The position numbers and the translations under genes are program-made. The notes under the pieces were generated by a model. The model ran no database searches and was not told the DNA's origin. It saw only the letters and a list, made by a program, of their open reading frames with translations. A stretch of 41,723 nucleotides of DNA from Microcaldota archaeon. GTDB taxonomy: Archaea > Micrarchaeota > Micrarchaeia > Micrarchaeales > CABMGC01. Positions 31,793 through 39,502 of the stretch are shown here, one piece after another. Where the stretch lies: positions 1 to 41,723 of the forward strand of contig JAGWHA010000002.1 of the NCBI GenBank assembly GCA_028867095.1. The letters run 5' to 3'. Every line of letters begins with the position of its first letter. Within the stretch, counting starts at the first letter, position 1.

Positions 31793-32170
31793 ATGAGTTT
31801 TGCACAAGTCAACGTATCAAAGAACTTCGAGCTGCTAAAGAGGAACGGGATCCGCGACCAGGAGGGAAGGCACTGGAACGTGACAGAGTTCCTAAACCCC
31901 GGAGCGAAGACAAAGGACGGCCTCTGGAATGTGGAGATCTACCGGGTTAAGAGCGGCAGGGAGGACGGGTTTGCGGCCATAAGGACAATAATGGTGGATG
32001 AAAATACCCCAAACTCAAGAGTCATAAGGCGCGTGGAGGAGAGTCTGCCCGAGGCGGAGAAGAATCTTGACAGAAGCGTTCTTGAAATGATGACGCGCAT
32101 GGGATTTTCAAAATCCGATAAGGACTTCTACGAGCTAATAGTTATGAAGGCGCAGTGCAGATCGGTGTGA
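31793..32170 (+). CDS. Hypothetical soluble protein
   Basis: 125 residues, not recognised. It contains an alpha/beta core (WNVEIYRVKSGREDGFAAI) and a helical C-terminal half (VEESLPEAEKNLDRSVLEMM). No membrane segment. A TATA-like element (gccttttaaatggg, 31734-31747) stands about 50 bp before ATG 31793 and another T/A-rich element is closer. Codon use fits its neighbours. The 109-bp gap before it holds only promoter-like sequence. Confidence 0.6.
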   Translation: MSFAQVNVSKNFELLKRNGIRDQEGRHWNVTEFLNPGAKTKDGLWNVEIYRVKSGREDGFAAIRTIMVDENTPNSRVIRRVEESLPEAEKNLDRSVLEMMTRMGFSKSDKDFYELIVMKAQCRSV

Positions 32171-32236
32171 TTTGGGCATAAATGGACCCGCAACAAGCTT
32201 TAAGAAGTGGGAATATGAATTGTATTGGGTGCTTAG

Positions 32237-32761
32237 ATTAGGACAAAAGAGTTCATCAGGACCTATTCCGGGCTGCTCTCCGAGATAGTCGCGGATTCGA
32301 CAGCGCCATACGACAACCGGCCGCTTGCATCAATCCGAAGGGACAAGAAATTTGTTTTCAGCACCCTGCCCCATTCAAGCGCGGCACAGGCGGAGTCAGA
32401 CACAAAGATGGTGGATCTGCTATACATAGACGTCAAGGTTAACCTTGGGGCAGCGAAGATGTACGCCCCGATACTTTCCGAGATAATGGCTCATTATCCA
32501 AACAAATGGGACCTCTACCACGGAGTCGACCCTGTGGACTTTGCAAGGAACTGCGGCCTGGACAAGTACGAGGCGTACCAGTTGATTGCGCTTGGCACGG
32601 AGGCGGGCATCTGGAAGCTGATGACCCCAAAGCACTCATTCAAGGGAATGAGCAGGGAGGAGGCGATCGCAAGGTACGAGAACAAGGGGTTCTTCTACAT
32701 CTACAGCTGCAATCTTGACATCCCCGTCAGCAGAGCGAATGCCAGAAAGCAGAGCACATAG
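32237..32761 (+). CDS. Hypothetical protein with apparent ATT start
   Basis: About 174 residues, not recognised. The first ATG (32408) gives 117 residues, but the same frame is open for 57 more codons with normal local codon use (TKEFIRTYSGLLSEIVAD, then RPLASIRRDKKFVFSTLP), back to an in-frame TAG at 32234. No ATG, GTG or TTG occurs there; ATT at 32237 is the first codon after the TAG. A TATA-like element (gctttaag, 32197-32204) predicts transcription start near 32227, just before that ATT. Frameshift from the short ORF starting at ATG 32215, or a base error, are alternatives. C-terminal region shows a helical domain (DKYEAYQLIALGTEAGIW) of unknown role. Confidence 0.55.
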   Translation: MRTKEFIRTYSGLLSEIVADSTAPYDNRPLASIRRDKKFVFSTLPHSSAAQAESDTKMVDLLYIDVKVNLGAAKMYAPILSEIMAHYPNKWDLYHGVDPVDFARNCGLDKYEAYQLIALGTEAGIWKLMTPKHSFKGMSREEAIARYENKGFFYIYSCNLDIPVSRANARKQST

Positions 32762-32793
32762 GCTCCTTTGCCTATTGTCGAACTCCTTTGGCA

Positions 32794-32801
32794 ATATAAA
32801 T
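32794..32801 (+). promoter_or_regulatory. TATA box for mevalonate kinase
   Basis: atataaat, centred about 27 bp before ATG 32825; supports that start over the upstream ATG 32768 and a leaderless mRNA. Confidence 0.6.
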
Positions 32802-32824
32802 CATTTCTCAGCGGAGCTTCACAT

Positions 32825-33826
32825 ATGCAAAGCTCAGCTCCCTGCAAGATAATACTTTTCGGCGAGCATGCGGTAGTGTACGACAAACTTGGGATAGCGG
32901 CAGCGATAGGGGAGAGGACCTTCGTCGAGGTGCTGCCCGCAAAGGGCGGCGTAGAGATAATCAGGATGCTAGACCCAAAAGACACAAAGCTCACGGAAGA
33001 GCAGCTCTTCTCAAAGCTGGAGAAGTTTTATTCCATCTATGAGGGAAAGGAGTTCTCAAAGTTCAAGGAGTTCTCATTTGTTGACTCTCTTGCAGTGGTG
33101 GTCGCAGAGTGCATGAAGCGCTATGGGTACAAGAGCGCAAGGGTGGAGATAAAATTCGAGAACATGCTCAAGGGAGTGGGGAGGTCCGCATCAAAGTACT
33201 CAGCCCTTTCGCTTGCAGTCTTGCGCTTCCTCGGCCGCGAGCCGACAGTGGAGGAGGTGAGTGAGATATCCTACCTTGGCGATGTGATTGTGCATGCGGG
33301 AATGCCATCCGGAATAGACACAAATACCGTTGCGCTTGGAGGATACGTGGCATACAAGAAATCCCTCGGCGTCACAAGGCTCAATGTGGACTACAGGCTC
33401 CCCCTTGTGGTGATTGACAGCGGGACAGCCGCCAAAACCGGCGCTGCAGTCGCAAGCGTCAGAAAGCTCATGGAGGAAAAGGCACAGTTCGTCAACTCCA
33501 TTTTCGATGAGATCGATCAGATTTCAAAGAGGGCAGTCAGGTCCTTGGAGGAAAAACAGCTGCAACGTCTCGGGTCCTTGATGAGCAGAAACCACGAGCT
33601 GCTCAGGGAAATAGGCGTCTCTACCCCAAGGCTTGACTCAATAGTACAAATCGGTCTTGACAACGGCGCGCTAGGCGCAAAGCTGACGGCAGCCGGGCAG
33701 GGAGGATGCGCCATAGCGCTTGCAGACGGGGACGAGGGCGCAATCTCGCTGTGCTCAAGGTACAAAGAGAGCGGCTTCAACGCATTCACGACCTCGATGG
33801 GGGTTGAGGGTGTAGGCCCGATCTGA
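32825..33826 (+). CDS. mvk: Mevalonate kinase
   Basis: 333 residues, GHMP kinase fold. Motif 1 is PCKIILFGEHAVVY (6-19); the mevalonate-kinase segment VHAGMPSGIDTNTVALGG is intact with the catalytic Asp; motif 3 is LTAAGQGGCAIAL. Motif 2, usually GLGSSAA, reads GVGRSASKYSA, so the second Ser is kept but flanking residues differ. It phosphorylates mevalonate, the entry to isoprenoid lipids. Start ATG 32825 is set by the TATA box and family N-terminus. It opens a block of four isoprenoid genes (with IDI, decarboxylase and IPK). Confidence 0.92.
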   Translation: MQSSAPCKIILFGEHAVVYDKLGIAAAIGERTFVEVLPAKGGVEIIRMLDPKDTKLTEEQLFSKLEKFYSIYEGKEFSKFKEFSFVDSLAVVVAECMKRYGYKSARVEIKFENMLKGVGRSASKYSALSLAVLRFLGREPTVEEVSEISYLGDVIVHAGMPSGIDTNTVALGGYVAYKKSLGVTRLNVDYRLPLVVIDSGTAAKTGAAVASVRKLMEEKAQFVNSIFDEIDQISKRAVRSLEEKQLQRLGSLMSRNHELLREIGVSTPRLDSIVQIGLDNGALGAKLTAAGQGGCAIALADGDEGAISLCSRYKESGFNAFTTSMGVEGVGPI

Positions 33827-33851
33827 CAAAAGCCGGCAATCGCAGGTCATA

Positions 33852-33867
33852 TTTATTAACTTATATT
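33852..33867 (+). promoter_or_regulatory. 16-bp promoter element of idi, identical to that of the decarboxylase gene
   Basis: TTTATTAACTTATATT, ending 22 bp before ATG 33890. The same 16 bases occur at 34855-34870 before the decarboxylase gene. It contains the TATA region; the identity exceeds what a TATA box requires. Confidence 0.65.
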
Positions 33868-33889
33868 GGCTTAGGGATATGGTGTGTTT

Positions 33890-34444
33890 ATGCCTCAGGA
33901 AAACCCGATATTTGTCATGCTTGTCGACGAAAAGGACAATCCCATAGGCACTATGGAAAAGCTCGCAGCCCACCAAAACGGCGCGACTTTGCACCGCGCC
34001 TTCTCTGTGTGTCTCTTCAACTCAAAAGGAGAGACGCTGATGCAGCAAAGGGCGATGCACAAGTACCACTCCAAGGGCAAGTGGAGCAACACCTGCTGCT
34101 CTCATCCGATGGTTGGGGAGAGCATACTTGACGCATCGAGGAGAAGGGTCAGAGAGGAGCTTGGAATAGAGTGCGGCGAGCTTCAAGACGCATTCAGTTT
34201 CATATACAAAGTCGAGGTAGGAGACGGACTTACCGAGCACGAGTACGACCATGTGGTGTTCGGCAGATACGACGGTCCTGTCAGGCCCAACCCCGAGGAG
34301 GTGATGGACTACAAGTGGGCCCCTCTCGAGGAGCTGCAGCGCGACATAAAGTCGCATCCCGAGAACTACACTGGCTGGCTGAGGATTGCGATCGACAGGA
34401 TAGTCGCAGAGGGCAGAAAGTTCGCCAAGCTACATCCTGACTAA
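33890..34444 (+). CDS. idi: Isopentenyl-diphosphate isomerase, type I
   Basis: 184 residues. The active-site Cys lies in SNTCCSHPMVGE and the catalytic Glu in EHEYDHVVFG; the NUDIX-like core ASRRRVREELG is also present. It interconverts IPP and DMAPP. Many archaea use the flavin type II enzyme, so the type I form is of note. Start ATG 33890 is preferred over GTG 33884 because of its distance to the promoter element. Its 3' end overlaps the convergent hypothetical gene by 15 bp. Confidence 0.95.
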   Translation: MPQENPIFVMLVDEKDNPIGTMEKLAAHQNGATLHRAFSVCLFNSKGETLMQQRAMHKYHSKGKWSNTCCSHPMVGESILDASRRRVREELGIECGELQDAFSFIYKVEVGDGLTEHEYDHVVFGRYDGPVRPNPEEVMDYKWAPLEELQRDIKSHPENYTGWLRIAIDRIVAEGRKFAKLHPD

Positions 34445-34741
34445 GGCCTCCTTCTCTGCCCTTTCTAGTAGCTCGGCTATCCTGCCTTTCTGCCTATCGT
34501 CAAGAACTATGTGCGCATCCTCCAAAGCCCCCAATATGATCTTTTCATTCTCCTTTACAGAACCAGCAGGGTTTAGCTTCAAAACCGAAGGGTAAGGAAC
34601 AAGATTAAGCTCTGTCTGGTCGCACTTATGGATCTCCGAGAGCCTCGCCCATGGCTTCTTGTTTAGGCCCCTTATCTCCAGTTCCATCCCGTACTGCTCG
34701 ATCCCGATCCTATTCCCCTCGCTAGCGGCAATCTTTTGCAT
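34430..34741 (-). CDS. Small hypothetical protein within the isoprenoid block
   Basis: 103 residues, not recognised, soluble and charged (YGMELEIRGLNKKPWARL; LEDAHIVLDDRQKGRIAEL). A minus-strand TATA (atttatatacc, about 34772-34784) is about 37 bp before ATG 34741, which supports a real gene. It lies on the opposite strand between idi and the decarboxylase gene. No link to isoprenoids is visible beyond position. Confidence 0.6.
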   Translation of the reverse strand: MQKIAASEGNRIGIEQYGMELEIRGLNKKPWARLSEIHKCDQTELNLVPYPSVLKLNPAGSVKENEKIILGALEDAHIVLDDRQKGRIAELLERAEKEALVRM

Positions 34742-34854
34742 AAGGCTCCCAAAAGGAATTTTGTCTTTTCTGGTATATAAATTTTCTCCAATTTCAATCG
34801 CTTTGAAACACCTCCGCCTCGAGATCCGACATAAATAACGAAGAAGGAAACATC

Positions 34855-34870
34855 TTTATTAACTTATATT
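34855..34870 (+). promoter_or_regulatory. 16-bp promoter element of the decarboxylase-IPK pair
   Basis: TTTATTAACTTATATT, ending 26 bp before ATG 34897; identical to 33852-33867. Downstream similarity continues loosely (cTAGG-ATA) and both genes start in the context ttt-ATG-CCT. Confidence 0.65.
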
Positions 34871-34896
34871 CAACTAGGAATAGTCAGGGTATCTTT

Positions 34897-35955
34897 ATGC
34901 CTGAGAAAGTTGTAACCGCAATCGGAACTCCAAACATTGCGTTGGTCAAATACTGGGGGAAGAGGAACAACAGGCTGAATTTGCCAATGAACTCCTCCCT
35001 CAGCATGACGCTAGATGAGAGCCTGAATACAAAAACGAGCATATTGTTTTCAAAGAGGCTCAAGCGCGACACCTTATACATCAATGGGGAGAAGCACGAC
35101 CTCGAGGCGAAGTCCACAAGCGAAAAGATCTTCCTAACAAAGGGCGTGCTAGACAGCATGAGGCAGCTTGGCAAGAACGCCTCAAAGGCCCTAATCGTCT
35201 CAAACAACTCCTTTCCCACATCAAGCGGGCTCGCCTCAAGCGCATCAGGCGCAGCGGCCCTTGTCTTCGCCGCCTCGCACGCGCTCGATCTTGGGCTCTC
35301 AGAGCGGCAGATGTCAATTTTTGCAAGGAGGATAAGCGGGAGCGCCTCAAGGAGCATAATGGGTGGGTTCGTCAAATGGAACCGCGGCGAGGAGCACGAC
35401 GGCTCAGACTCATACGCGGAGCAGATTGCAAGCCAGTCGTACTGGCCCGAGGTGATTGACCTGGTCTCAATATTCCACGAGAAGGAGAAGAAGATCTCAT
35501 CAAGCGTCGGGCATGACCTGACGCTCAAGAAGAGCAAGCTCTACTTTGCAAGGCCAGAGTACGCCGAGAACCATGTCAAGGAGATAAGCGAGGCGATACA
35601 AAAGAAGGACTTCGAGACGCTTGCTGAAATAACCATGCAGGACAGCAACAACATGCACGCGACGATGCTGGACACATACCCCCCAATAATATACCTCAAC
35701 GAAAAATCACGCGACATAATTTATGCGATACATAGCCTAAACGAGTCGGAGGGCAAGAACATCGCAGCATACACCTTCGATGCAGGCCCAAACGCCCAGG
35801 TGATAACCCTGAGGAAGTACAGCAAGAAGGTCACTGAGGTGCTCAAGGAGGCAATACGAGACGCCAGGTTGATTGAGGCAGGGCAGGGGAGCGGCCCAAG
35901 ACTCCTGGGCGAAGCTGACTCCCTGATAAGCGAGGCGACGCTGCAGCCGAAGTGA
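34897..35955 (+). CDS. mvaD: Mevalonate (di)phosphate decarboxylase
   Basis: 352 residues, GHMP fold. Family motifs: NIALVKYWGKRN with the catalytic-site Lys near the N-terminus, PMNSSLSMTLD, SSGLASSASGAAAL (ATP loop), GSASRSIMGGFVKW and YTFDAGPNAQV with the catalytic Asp. It performs ATP-dependent decarboxylation of mevalonate 5-diphosphate (giving IPP) or, in the variant seen in haloarchaea, of mevalonate 5-phosphate (giving isopentenyl phosphate). Because IPK is encoded 4 bp downstream and no phosphomevalonate kinase is seen in the window, the monophosphate reaction is possible but unproven. Confidence 0.92.
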   Translation: MPEKVVTAIGTPNIALVKYWGKRNNRLNLPMNSSLSMTLDESLNTKTSILFSKRLKRDTLYINGEKHDLEAKSTSEKIFLTKGVLDSMRQLGKNASKALIVSNNSFPTSSGLASSASGAAALVFAASHALDLGLSERQMSIFARRISGSASRSIMGGFVKWNRGEEHDGSDSYAEQIASQSYWPEVIDLVSIFHEKEKKISSSVGHDLTLKKSKLYFARPEYAENHVKEISEAIQKKDFETLAEITMQDSNNMHATMLDTYPPIIYLNEKSRDIIYAIHSLNESEGKNIAAYTFDAGPNAQVITLRKYSKKVTEVLKEAIRDARLIEAGQGSGPRLLGEADSLISEATLQPK

Positions 35956-35959
35956 GCAT

Positions 35960-36766
35960 ATGCAATCTCCCCTATACATGGTAAAAATCGGGGGAAGCAT
36001 AATCACTGACACAAAAAAGCCCTCAACTGCAAGAAGCGACCAGATCGAAAGGCTGATCGCTGAGATTGCGAGGGCGAAGAAAAAGAAAAACTTCTCGCTT
36101 ATACTGGGTCATGGAGGGGGCTCATTCGGGCACATTGCAGCAAAGCAGTACCGCATAAACGAGGGCCTGGTCACCGAAGAGAGTAGGAGGGGTGCCATAA
36201 TTGTCCACTCCGCAATGCAGCAGCTCAACTCGATAGTCCTCAAGGCGGCATCGGAGGCCGGGCTTGACCCGTATCCGTTTTCCCCCTCAAGCTTTGCCCA
36301 CAGCAATGACGGAAAAATTGATGGGGGTAGTGTCGATGCAATAAGGTATGCACTTGAAAGGGGTTTCTCGCCAGTGGTGCACGGCGATCTCACCTTCGAT
36401 TCAGCAAAGGGGGTCTCAATAGCCTCAACAGAGGAGGTCTTCAGATTCATAACTACAAGCATAAAGCCAAACAAGGTTGTCCTGGGCGCGGATATGGATG
36501 GGGTGTATGACAGCGACCCTAACTCAAATCCAAGCGCAAAGCTCGTGAGTCTGATAGATTCTAGCAACATCTCAAGCATGATTGAGGGTGCCGGAGGCGC
36601 AAAGAAAGTGGATGTGACTGGAGGTATGAAGACGAAGCTCTCAATACTCTATGAAATCATAAAAAACACTGGCGCCACTGGCTACATCGCAAATGCAGGA
36701 AAGGAGGGAGTAATTGAGAGGATACTTCTTGGCGAGGGTGCAAACTGCACTACAGTTCGCGCCTGA
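35960..36766 (+). CDS. ipk: Isopentenyl phosphate kinase
   Basis: 268 residues, amino-acid-kinase fold. N-terminal KIGGSIITDTKKPSTAR, the glycine loop with catalytic His GHGGGSFGHIAAKQYR, the substrate-side region VVHGDLTFD, the nucleotide-side VLGADMDGVYDSDP and DVTGGMKTKL are all as in archaeal IPK. It phosphorylates isopentenyl phosphate to IPP, the last step of the alternative mevalonate pathway. The start lies 4 bp after the decarboxylase stop codon, so they are cotranscribed. Confidence 0.95.
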   Translation: MQSPLYMVKIGGSIITDTKKPSTARSDQIERLIAEIARAKKKKNFSLILGHGGGSFGHIAAKQYRINEGLVTEESRRGAIIVHSAMQQLNSIVLKAASEAGLDPYPFSPSSFAHSNDGKIDGGSVDAIRYALERGFSPVVHGDLTFDSAKGVSIASTEEVFRFITTSIKPNKVVLGADMDGVYDSDPNSNPSAKLVSLIDSSNISSMIEGAGGAKKVDVTGGMKTKLSILYEIIKNTGATGYIANAGKEGVIERILLGEGANCTTVRA

Positions 36767-36819
36767 CCACTCGCAAGATTTAAGTATCTTCGATTTTTAT
36801 TATACTCGAGACTGTTACC

Positions 36820-38136
36820 ATGAATGATAGCGACTTTTTCAACTTCGAGAGCGCGGTATTCGATGCGCTCAGCGAGAGGCTGAGCCGGTTCACCGAGGAG
36901 GCAGACCGCGAGGCAGCAATCAGGAACGCCGTCAAGAGCGTCAACCTCGCCGCGACGGACCAGGATGTCGCGACCGTGATAAAGGACTCAAAGATATTCA
37001 ACCCCATCGACAAGTACCTCTACGACCCCGATGTCGAGGACATCATGGTCAACAACACGGCAAACATCTTCCTATACACGGGCTCGAAGGGCCAGATGAG
37101 GGCGCCTGAGAAGATCGAGACCCGCAAGGAGCTGGGCATGCTGGTCAAGAAGCTCAAGATGTATGTCACAAACGAGGCTGCCGGAAAGAAGATCTACGAC
37201 ATACACCTCCCGAACGGGTCCAGGGTAAACATTGTCGACTCGCCGCTTGGCGCAGACATCACGATACGAAACTTCAAGCCGCAGGCGCTTAGCATAATAG
37301 ACCTGATAAACAAAGGGGAGCTAAACTATGCTGTCGCCGCAAGGCTTTGGCTCTATGTGGATGGGCTCAAGGTTAGGCCTGCAAATCTTATGATAGGCGG
37401 GATGCCTGCAAGCGGAAAGACGACTCTGCTAAATGCGATCTTCAGCTTCTTCAGGCCCGAGGAGAGGATAGTGCTCATAGAGGAGACCTACGAGCTCAAC
37501 ACCGAGACCCAGGACAACTGCGTGAGGCTCGAGACAAGCACGGAGCTTGACACGCAGGCGCTGGTCAAGAACTCCCTTAGGATGAGGCCGGACATCATAA
37601 TGATCGGCGAGGTAAGGGGAGAGGAGGCAAAGGACATGATGACCGCGATGAACATCGGGAAGATCTCGATGGCGACAATCCACGCAAGCAACGCCAGGGA
37701 CGTCATCACAAGGCTCCAGCACACGCCCATGAACATAGAGCGTGACATAATCCCCCTCATCGACGCGATAATAATGATCTCCCAGGTGGAGGAGAACGGC
37801 AAGATGGTCAGAAAGATAACGCAGATCTCGGAGATATCGGGAATCGAGACGCAGGTCCTGCTCTCAGATCTCTACCTATACGATTACAAGACGCACAAGA
37901 ACTCAAACATCCTGCCGAGCGTGACGTACAGGGACCTCCTCTCAAAGCTAACCGGATATCCTCCGTCTGAGATAATCATCGAGGAGCAGAGAAGGGCGAA
38001 GATACTCGAGAAGCTAAACCAGATGGGGATACATGACCTTCGCGGAATCAACCAGTTCTGCAGGGAGTACTACTACAGCCCGCAGGCGGCGCTCGAGAAG
38101 ATTGGCCTCAAGGAACTAGGAACGCTCCCTTGGTGA
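36820..38136 (+). CDS. Type II/IV secretion-family ATPase (VirB11/GspE/TadA type)
   Basis: 438 residues. N-terminal domain (about 60-180) followed by the ATPase: Walker A GGMPASGKTT (193-202), Asp box IEETYEL (220-226), Walker B DIIMIGEVRGEE (258-269) and His box ATIHAS (285-290). These hexameric motors drive type IV pilus, archaellum or secretion systems. It lacks the C-terminal cysteine motif of GspE. No TadC-like membrane platform gene is adjacent; candidate clients in the window are the pilin-like protein at 10293 and, less likely, the type IV secretion-like operon at 19.9-24.7 kb. TATA-like DNA (tttttattatac) lies about 20-30 bp before the start. Confidence 0.93.
   Translation: MNDSDFFNFESAVFDALSERLSRFTEEADREAAIRNAVKSVNLAATDQDVATVIKDSKIFNPIDKYLYDPDVEDIMVNNTANIFLYTGSKGQMRAPEKIETRKELGMLVKKLKMYVTNEAAGKKIYDIHLPNGSRVNIVDSPLGADITIRNFKPQALSIIDLINKGELNYAVAARLWLYVDGLKVRPANLMIGGMPASGKTTLLNAIFSFFRPEERIVLIEETYELNTETQDNCVRLETSTELDTQALVKNSLRMRPDIIMIGEVRGEEAKDMMTAMNIGKISMATIHASNARDVITRLQHTPMNIERDIIPLIDAIIMISQVEENGKMVRKITQISEISGIETQVLLSDLYLYDYKTHKNSNILPSVTYRDLLSKLTGYPPSEIIIEEQRRAKILEKLNQMGIHDLRGINQFCREYYYSPQAALEKIGLKELGTLPW
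38132..38136 (+). promoter_or_regulatory. GGTGA ribosome binding site at the ATPase stop codon
   Basis: GGTGA overlaps the ATPase TGA and lies 4 bp before ATG 38141, so the small gene is read by coupled translation. The same GGTGA(T) site precedes 22033, 23813 and the putative ProDH start. Confidence 0.55.
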
Positions 38137-38140
38137 AAAC

Positions 38141-38365
38141 ATGCCGTCGCTAATACCTGTGCTGAAAGGGAAAGACGCAAGGGATTTTGAGGCTTACATT
38201 AAAAGGCCTGCAACACTAGAAGAGCTCAAATATTTCCGGGAATGCGACGATTTCTACAGCAAGCACAGGGTTTCCGGGGATGAGGAAACCGCAGATGAGA
38301 AAAAGACGCGCCTTGACAGAAGGCGTGAGCTGACTCGCCAGATTAGAAAGTTGGAGCGAGAATAA
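38141..38365 (+). CDS. Small charged protein coupled to the secretion ATPase
   Basis: 74 residues, not recognised. Highly charged and mostly helical (DEKKTRLDRRRELTRQIRKL), with one Cys. It follows the ATPase by 4 bp with a GGTGA site, so it is probably a cotranscribed accessory protein. Ends 2 bp before the convergent top6A stop codon. Confidence 0.65.
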   Translation: MPSLIPVLKGKDARDFEAYIKRPATLEELKYFRECDDFYSKHRVSGDEETADEKKTRLDRRRELTRQIRKLERE

Positions 38366-38367
38366 GA

Positions 38368-39498
38368 TTACGGCAGGACTTCCTTGTTCTTTATCTTGTC
38401 CTTGATGTACTCTCCGACGAACGTGAGCCTCGGCCCCTGGAGCGCGTCCTGCTCAAGCTTCTTCTTGCTCTTGATCATCCTCTCAAGCTCGACAACCCAC
38501 TCCTTGTGCGCCTTTATCCACTCGTAGTTGAGCATCTCCTGTGCCCTCTTGATGTCGACCTCAGATGCCGCGATTGTTAGCTTGTTTAGGAAGGTGTACT
38601 TGTCTAGGTCCGACATCGTGACCCCGATGAACCTTGCCTCTGGCGTCGCGACAGCGCTTCCGATGTATGCGAGGTTGATGCTTCCAGTCTTTATCGTCCA
38701 GTAGATGTACCATCCCCACGCGTCCGAGTCGGTGAACACGTAGATCGGCAGGCCCTTGTCTGCCAGCTTTCGAATTATCCTTCGCGTTCCCCTCGATGCC
38801 TGTCCCTGAGGGGTGATTAGTATGATATTCTCCGTCTTCCAGAAGTTATCCTCGTTGAGCCTCTGCCAGAGTGCGTCCTTCTCGACAACCAGCACGTACT
38901 TTGCCTTGATGTCAACGAACTCTATGTCGTTGTCCACATCGCTTGGGATCTGCCATCCTGATCTTCCCATCTTGCTGCAGTCTATCTCGACCTTCTCGTT
39001 TCCGAAGGTGTCTAGAACCTTCATGTTCCCCGCAAGAACTCCCTTCCTGTTCGCGTTGAGGTTTAGTCCTTCCCTCTTTACGCCAAGGGAGACCTCAAGG
39101 TCCTCAATGAGCGGGTTTGACTCCGCCTGCTCATCAAATATGCTCTCGTCAACGTCCTCGCCAAGCGAGAACTTTAGCTGGTAGTAGAGACCCCTTATTG
39201 TGGTGTGAAGGTTCTGCGTTAGGAACTGGTGGCACTTTGCCGCGATCGCCATGGTCTGCATGAACTTCTTGCTCTGGGCGACGTTTAGGAAGCTTCTCTC
39301 CTCCTCGTTCTTCCCGAGACGAAGGTATCCCACCTTCGCATCGTATAGGATGTTTGATCTTGTCCTGGTCGTCGCGACGAACCTTGGGTTCTCGCCCTTC
39401 TTTATTTCCTCGACGATCTGCTTTCCCATCTTCTCGAGTTCCGGCTTGGCTCCTCCCGCGCTACCCTCCTTTGCCTTTGCAACTTTCCTCTCTGCCAA
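38368..39498 (-). CDS. top6A: DNA topoisomerase VI subunit A
   Basis: 376 residues. The winged-helix CAP domain carries the catalytic tyrosine in TIRGLYYQLK (Tyr105 or 106); the TOPRIM domain shows VVEKDALW and FTDSDAWGW, the metal-binding acidic residues. With Top6B it makes a heterotetramer that relaxes and decatenates DNA through double-strand breaks; Spo11 is the eukaryotic relative. Top6B is not within the window. Start is TTG 39498, 4 bp after the LonB stop, so the two are one operon. A short Lys/Ala/Gly-rich leader (about 20 residues) precedes the conserved part. Confidence 0.96.
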   Translation of the reverse strand: MAERKVAKAKEGSAGGAKPELEKMGKQIVEEIKKGENPRFVATTRTRSNILYDAKVGYLRLGKNEEERSFLNVAQSKKFMQTMAIAAKCHQFLTQNLHTTIRGLYYQLKFSLGEDVDESIFDEQAESNPLIEDLEVSLGVKREGLNLNANRKGVLAGNMKVLDTFGNEKVEIDCSKMGRSGWQIPSDVDNDIEFVDIKAKYVLVVEKDALWQRLNEDNFWKTENIILITPQGQASRGTRRIIRKLADKGLPIYVFTDSDAWGWYIYWTIKTGSINLAYIGSAVATPEARFIGVTMSDLDKYTFLNKLTIAASEVDIKRAQEMLNYEWIKAHKEWVVELERMIKSKKKLEQDALQGPRLTFVGEYIKDKIKNKEVLP

Positions 39499-39502
39499 AA
39501 AA

